DNA from: Membranipora membranacea
Lineage: Eukaryota > Bryozoa > Gymnolaemata > Cheilostomatida > Membraniporidae
NCBI GenBank assembly: GCA_914767715.1
Contig: OU612068.1
Location: 14,942,001 to 15,006,000 of the forward strand
Direction: 5' to 3'
Length of the DNA: 64,000 bases
The position numbers were made by a program, and so were the translations under genes. Below are positions 61,977-64,000 of the stretch, piece after piece; within the stretch, counting starts at the first letter, position 1; every line of letters starts with the position of its first letter. A model generated the notes under the pieces. It had not been told where the DNA came from. It worked only from the letters and a program-made list of their open reading frames with translations, and searched no databases.

Positions 61977-63785
61977 TCATAGGTGTTCGACATGCTCCTT
62001 TGGAATAATATTCAAACTTTTTAACTCCTCAAGTACCGGTAGATAAATGTCACTTGTGAGAGGAAGTATAACTCCTTTATGCTTTATTTGGCCTGCAAAG
62101 AAGAGAATGTTTTGGAAGCAAGAATCACAATTCACAAGTATGGAAACAGAAAAAGACATGCCTTTTTTTAGTAATAAATGGCTAACTGTATTAAATTGAA
62201 GTTGAAGTGATAAACCTAGTTGTGCTCTGTCGATCTTCAACCACAGTGGGTTATAATGGGATGCCACAAACAGCGATCGGACAATCTCAAAGCACTAAAA
62301 CTACTTAAAACACAACTTAGAACAGGTTTGACATTTATATTACTTGAGCAGCAAATGATATCCATACTAAAACCAGAAGTGTGTAAATATCATTTTGTAT
62401 CACACTACATTTTTGCCTTTTTTTTCTTTTATTCATTTAAAACTACTCCATAATAAACCCCATGGATTCAATAAAATCCTATCTTATCTTATAGACTTAA
62501 AAATATGAATATGGTTAATACTGATATAAATACCTTCCAGTATCATTGTAGCAGCAATACCGACGGGATAGCCGACTGTTTTAGCCATTGCAGAGTATCC
62601 CTTCTCATCTCCATACACCAGCAGATCAATAGTGTGGGTGCTTTTCTTATTATCAACATCGGCTACCCCTATGACATGCTTCATCACAGTCATATCAAAC
62701 TCATTTTCACCTGCAATCCAATAGAAATCTGATAGAAATTGTATGTAATTTAAAATTAGTTCTTACCGTCAGTGTGTATCACTTTTTTGTTGCTCAATCT
62801 CATATAAATAGCTAAGCGCCTCCCATTCACACACCATACTGAGAATCAGTTTGGACTGTTTTGCTGCAGAAGATTCATGATATCAGCTATGAATGTAAAT
62901 GAAGCAGGATCCATGCCTTCACAGATATCAATTGTTTTCCTCGCATGATTACAACTGGAGAAAATGTTTAAGAAATAGCTTTGCTCTTACGGTAGGCTAA
63001 ACATTGCCCGAGATAGTGAGACAGTGTATCGAGGCAGCTTCCTTTTTTTTCTATTTGCTCCGACGACATCAATCCCAGCCTGCAGGGAGATTGTATGGAA
63101 TATAGAATACCATCAAAGATGGTGCAGAAACTTACCTTAAAGCCCTTTATAGTTTGTCAACAATTGTCAAGACAGATTGTTAACACGCTATCAATAAGTT
63201 CAAAAAACGTGTTCATGACACACATCAGGTCCCACACCCCCTGAGAGGATCGTGTTTAAATTTGAGTATCAGACACTTGCCCTTCTATACAGTTGAGCTG
63301 GTTGACATCACTGTCGAAGAATTCTAACAACTGGCTTTTCAAAACATCAGATGAAATGTTTTTATCAGCCGCAAGTATTTCACACATAAGCTGTCTCTGT
63401 AACAAAAGTACATGGGCCAATTCCATCAAATACACATTGATGACCACAAAAACTCTGACCAAGTATTGGGTTGAATGAGGCAGACTAGGGAAACATCAAT
63501 CATCAGACAAACTAAAATACTTGGTCAATTTGTTTGCTCTGACTGTTTTTTTGGGTAACAATATAACTTGTTACCAGTTCAAGCAAAATATGTAATGCAT
63601 TATGACTTGATATGTTACAACTAGATACTGTCACATTTCAGCACTCATTTAACCTGTCGAGCTATTTATCAATAAATCTTACCCAGGTTATCGGTGGTGA
63701 TTCTATGTCAAGACTCTTTTTTTCAGAGGGGTTGGTTAGCCCTAAATGAATAAGAGCTTTGGCTGCGTCGCAGAAGCCTTTCAAT
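61977..63785 (-). CDS. AASS: Alpha-aminoadipic semialdehyde synthase / saccharopine dehydrogenase, C-terminal exons (partial)
   Basis: AASS is the mitochondrial lysine-degrading enzyme; its C-terminal half is saccharopine dehydrogenase, which splits saccharopine to glutamate and aminoadipate semialdehyde. Five minus-strand exons close in phase: 63785-63683, 63396-63281, 63079-62991, 62710-62534 and 62092-61977 (601 bases). Landmarks: LKGFCDAAKALIHLGL, then ITW followed by RQLMCEILA (family: LTWKELLCDLVG), LGLMSSEQIEKKGSCLDTL, DLLVYGDEKGYSAMAKTVGY, and GQIKHKGVILPLTSDIYLPV at the C-terminus. The intron between 63281 and 63079 uses a GC donor (GG|GCAAGT) instead of GT; frame and homology require it. 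Earlier exons, including any lysine-ketoglutarate reductase domain, lie beyond the right edge, so a stand-alone saccharopine dehydrogenase cannot be excluded. Confidence 0.92.
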
Positions 63786-64000
63786 CTGTAAAGGAATAAT
63801 ACAGCAAATATTCCTGTTGTAAATTTAGTATGGGTCTCAACTGTATGCTTTCTACTTGATAGCATTGTGTGGTATATCTAGGGAACGATGTCGGGTTGCT
63901 TAGGTGTCTGATAGACAAATATCTGAGCCAGCGGCCAAAAGCCGCTACCGCATACTTAATCTATCACGTACAGCTAAGGACAGCATTGATATCAGACGCA
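63786..64000. other. AASS intron sequence at the window edge
   Basis: Upstream of the acceptor at 63786-63787 I see no further AASS exon before the window ends. Confidence 0.5.

Noticed and set aside
62765-62955. Open stretch between AASS exons, considered as coding
   Set aside because: Exons 63079-62991 and 62710-62534 join in phase and match the family without it; the stretch contains stops in the AASS frame.

Overview
This is a eukaryotic, animal window. It is AT-rich and carries spliced genes with GT-AG introns of tens to about 2,000 bases, standard genetic code, and genes on both strands. The recognisable genes (INSIG, TRAIP, nephrocystin-3, a carbohydrate sulfotransferase, AASS, mitochondrial TrpRS, and a secreted SVC/ShKT protein) point to a ciliated invertebrate metazoan with short introns and dense genes. 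The phylum cannot be fixed from the sequence alone. Gene models below were joined by hand from splice sites and reading phase; nearly all close in frame.

Layout. 1-3069 (-): middle exons of mitochondrial tryptophanyl-tRNA synthetase, both ends missing. 3857-4948: hAT transposon remnant. 6099-7780 (+): small two-span membrane protein of unknown function. 8514-8760: MITE. 10255-12339 (-): INSIG, complete. 12443-12632: tRNA-derived SINE. 14225-14460: second, decayed MITE copy. 14771-21799 (+): TRAIP, complete in 12 exons, with an 881-bp TIR transposon in an intron. 22228-23460 (-): basic/serine-rich protein of unknown family with a DSG degron-like motif, convergent with TRAIP. 26256-29046 (-): divergent carbohydrate sulfotransferase. 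30572-32510 (-): small charged coiled-coil protein. 36023-52338 (-): nephrocystin-3, complete in 28 coding exons; its introns hold SINEs, two foldback elements, a dispersed repeat pair and twin palindromes. 54773-56425 (+): secreted SVC plus ShKT protein. 57274-61511 (+): coiled-coil protein with an alternative last exon. 61977-63785 (-): 3' part of AASS (saccharopine dehydrogenase region), running off the right edge.

The genes do not form one pathway. Nephrocystin-3 indicates cilia, INSIG indicates sterol-sensing control in the ER, and TRAIP indicates replication-fork ubiquitin signalling. I found no bacterial-type system, CRISPR array or gene cluster. The observations most worth following are the SVC-ShKT secreted protein, the sulfotransferase with both PAPS-binding motifs degraded, the altered TRAIP C-terminus, the foldback and palindromic elements within NPHP3, and the duplicated splice acceptor in NPHP3.
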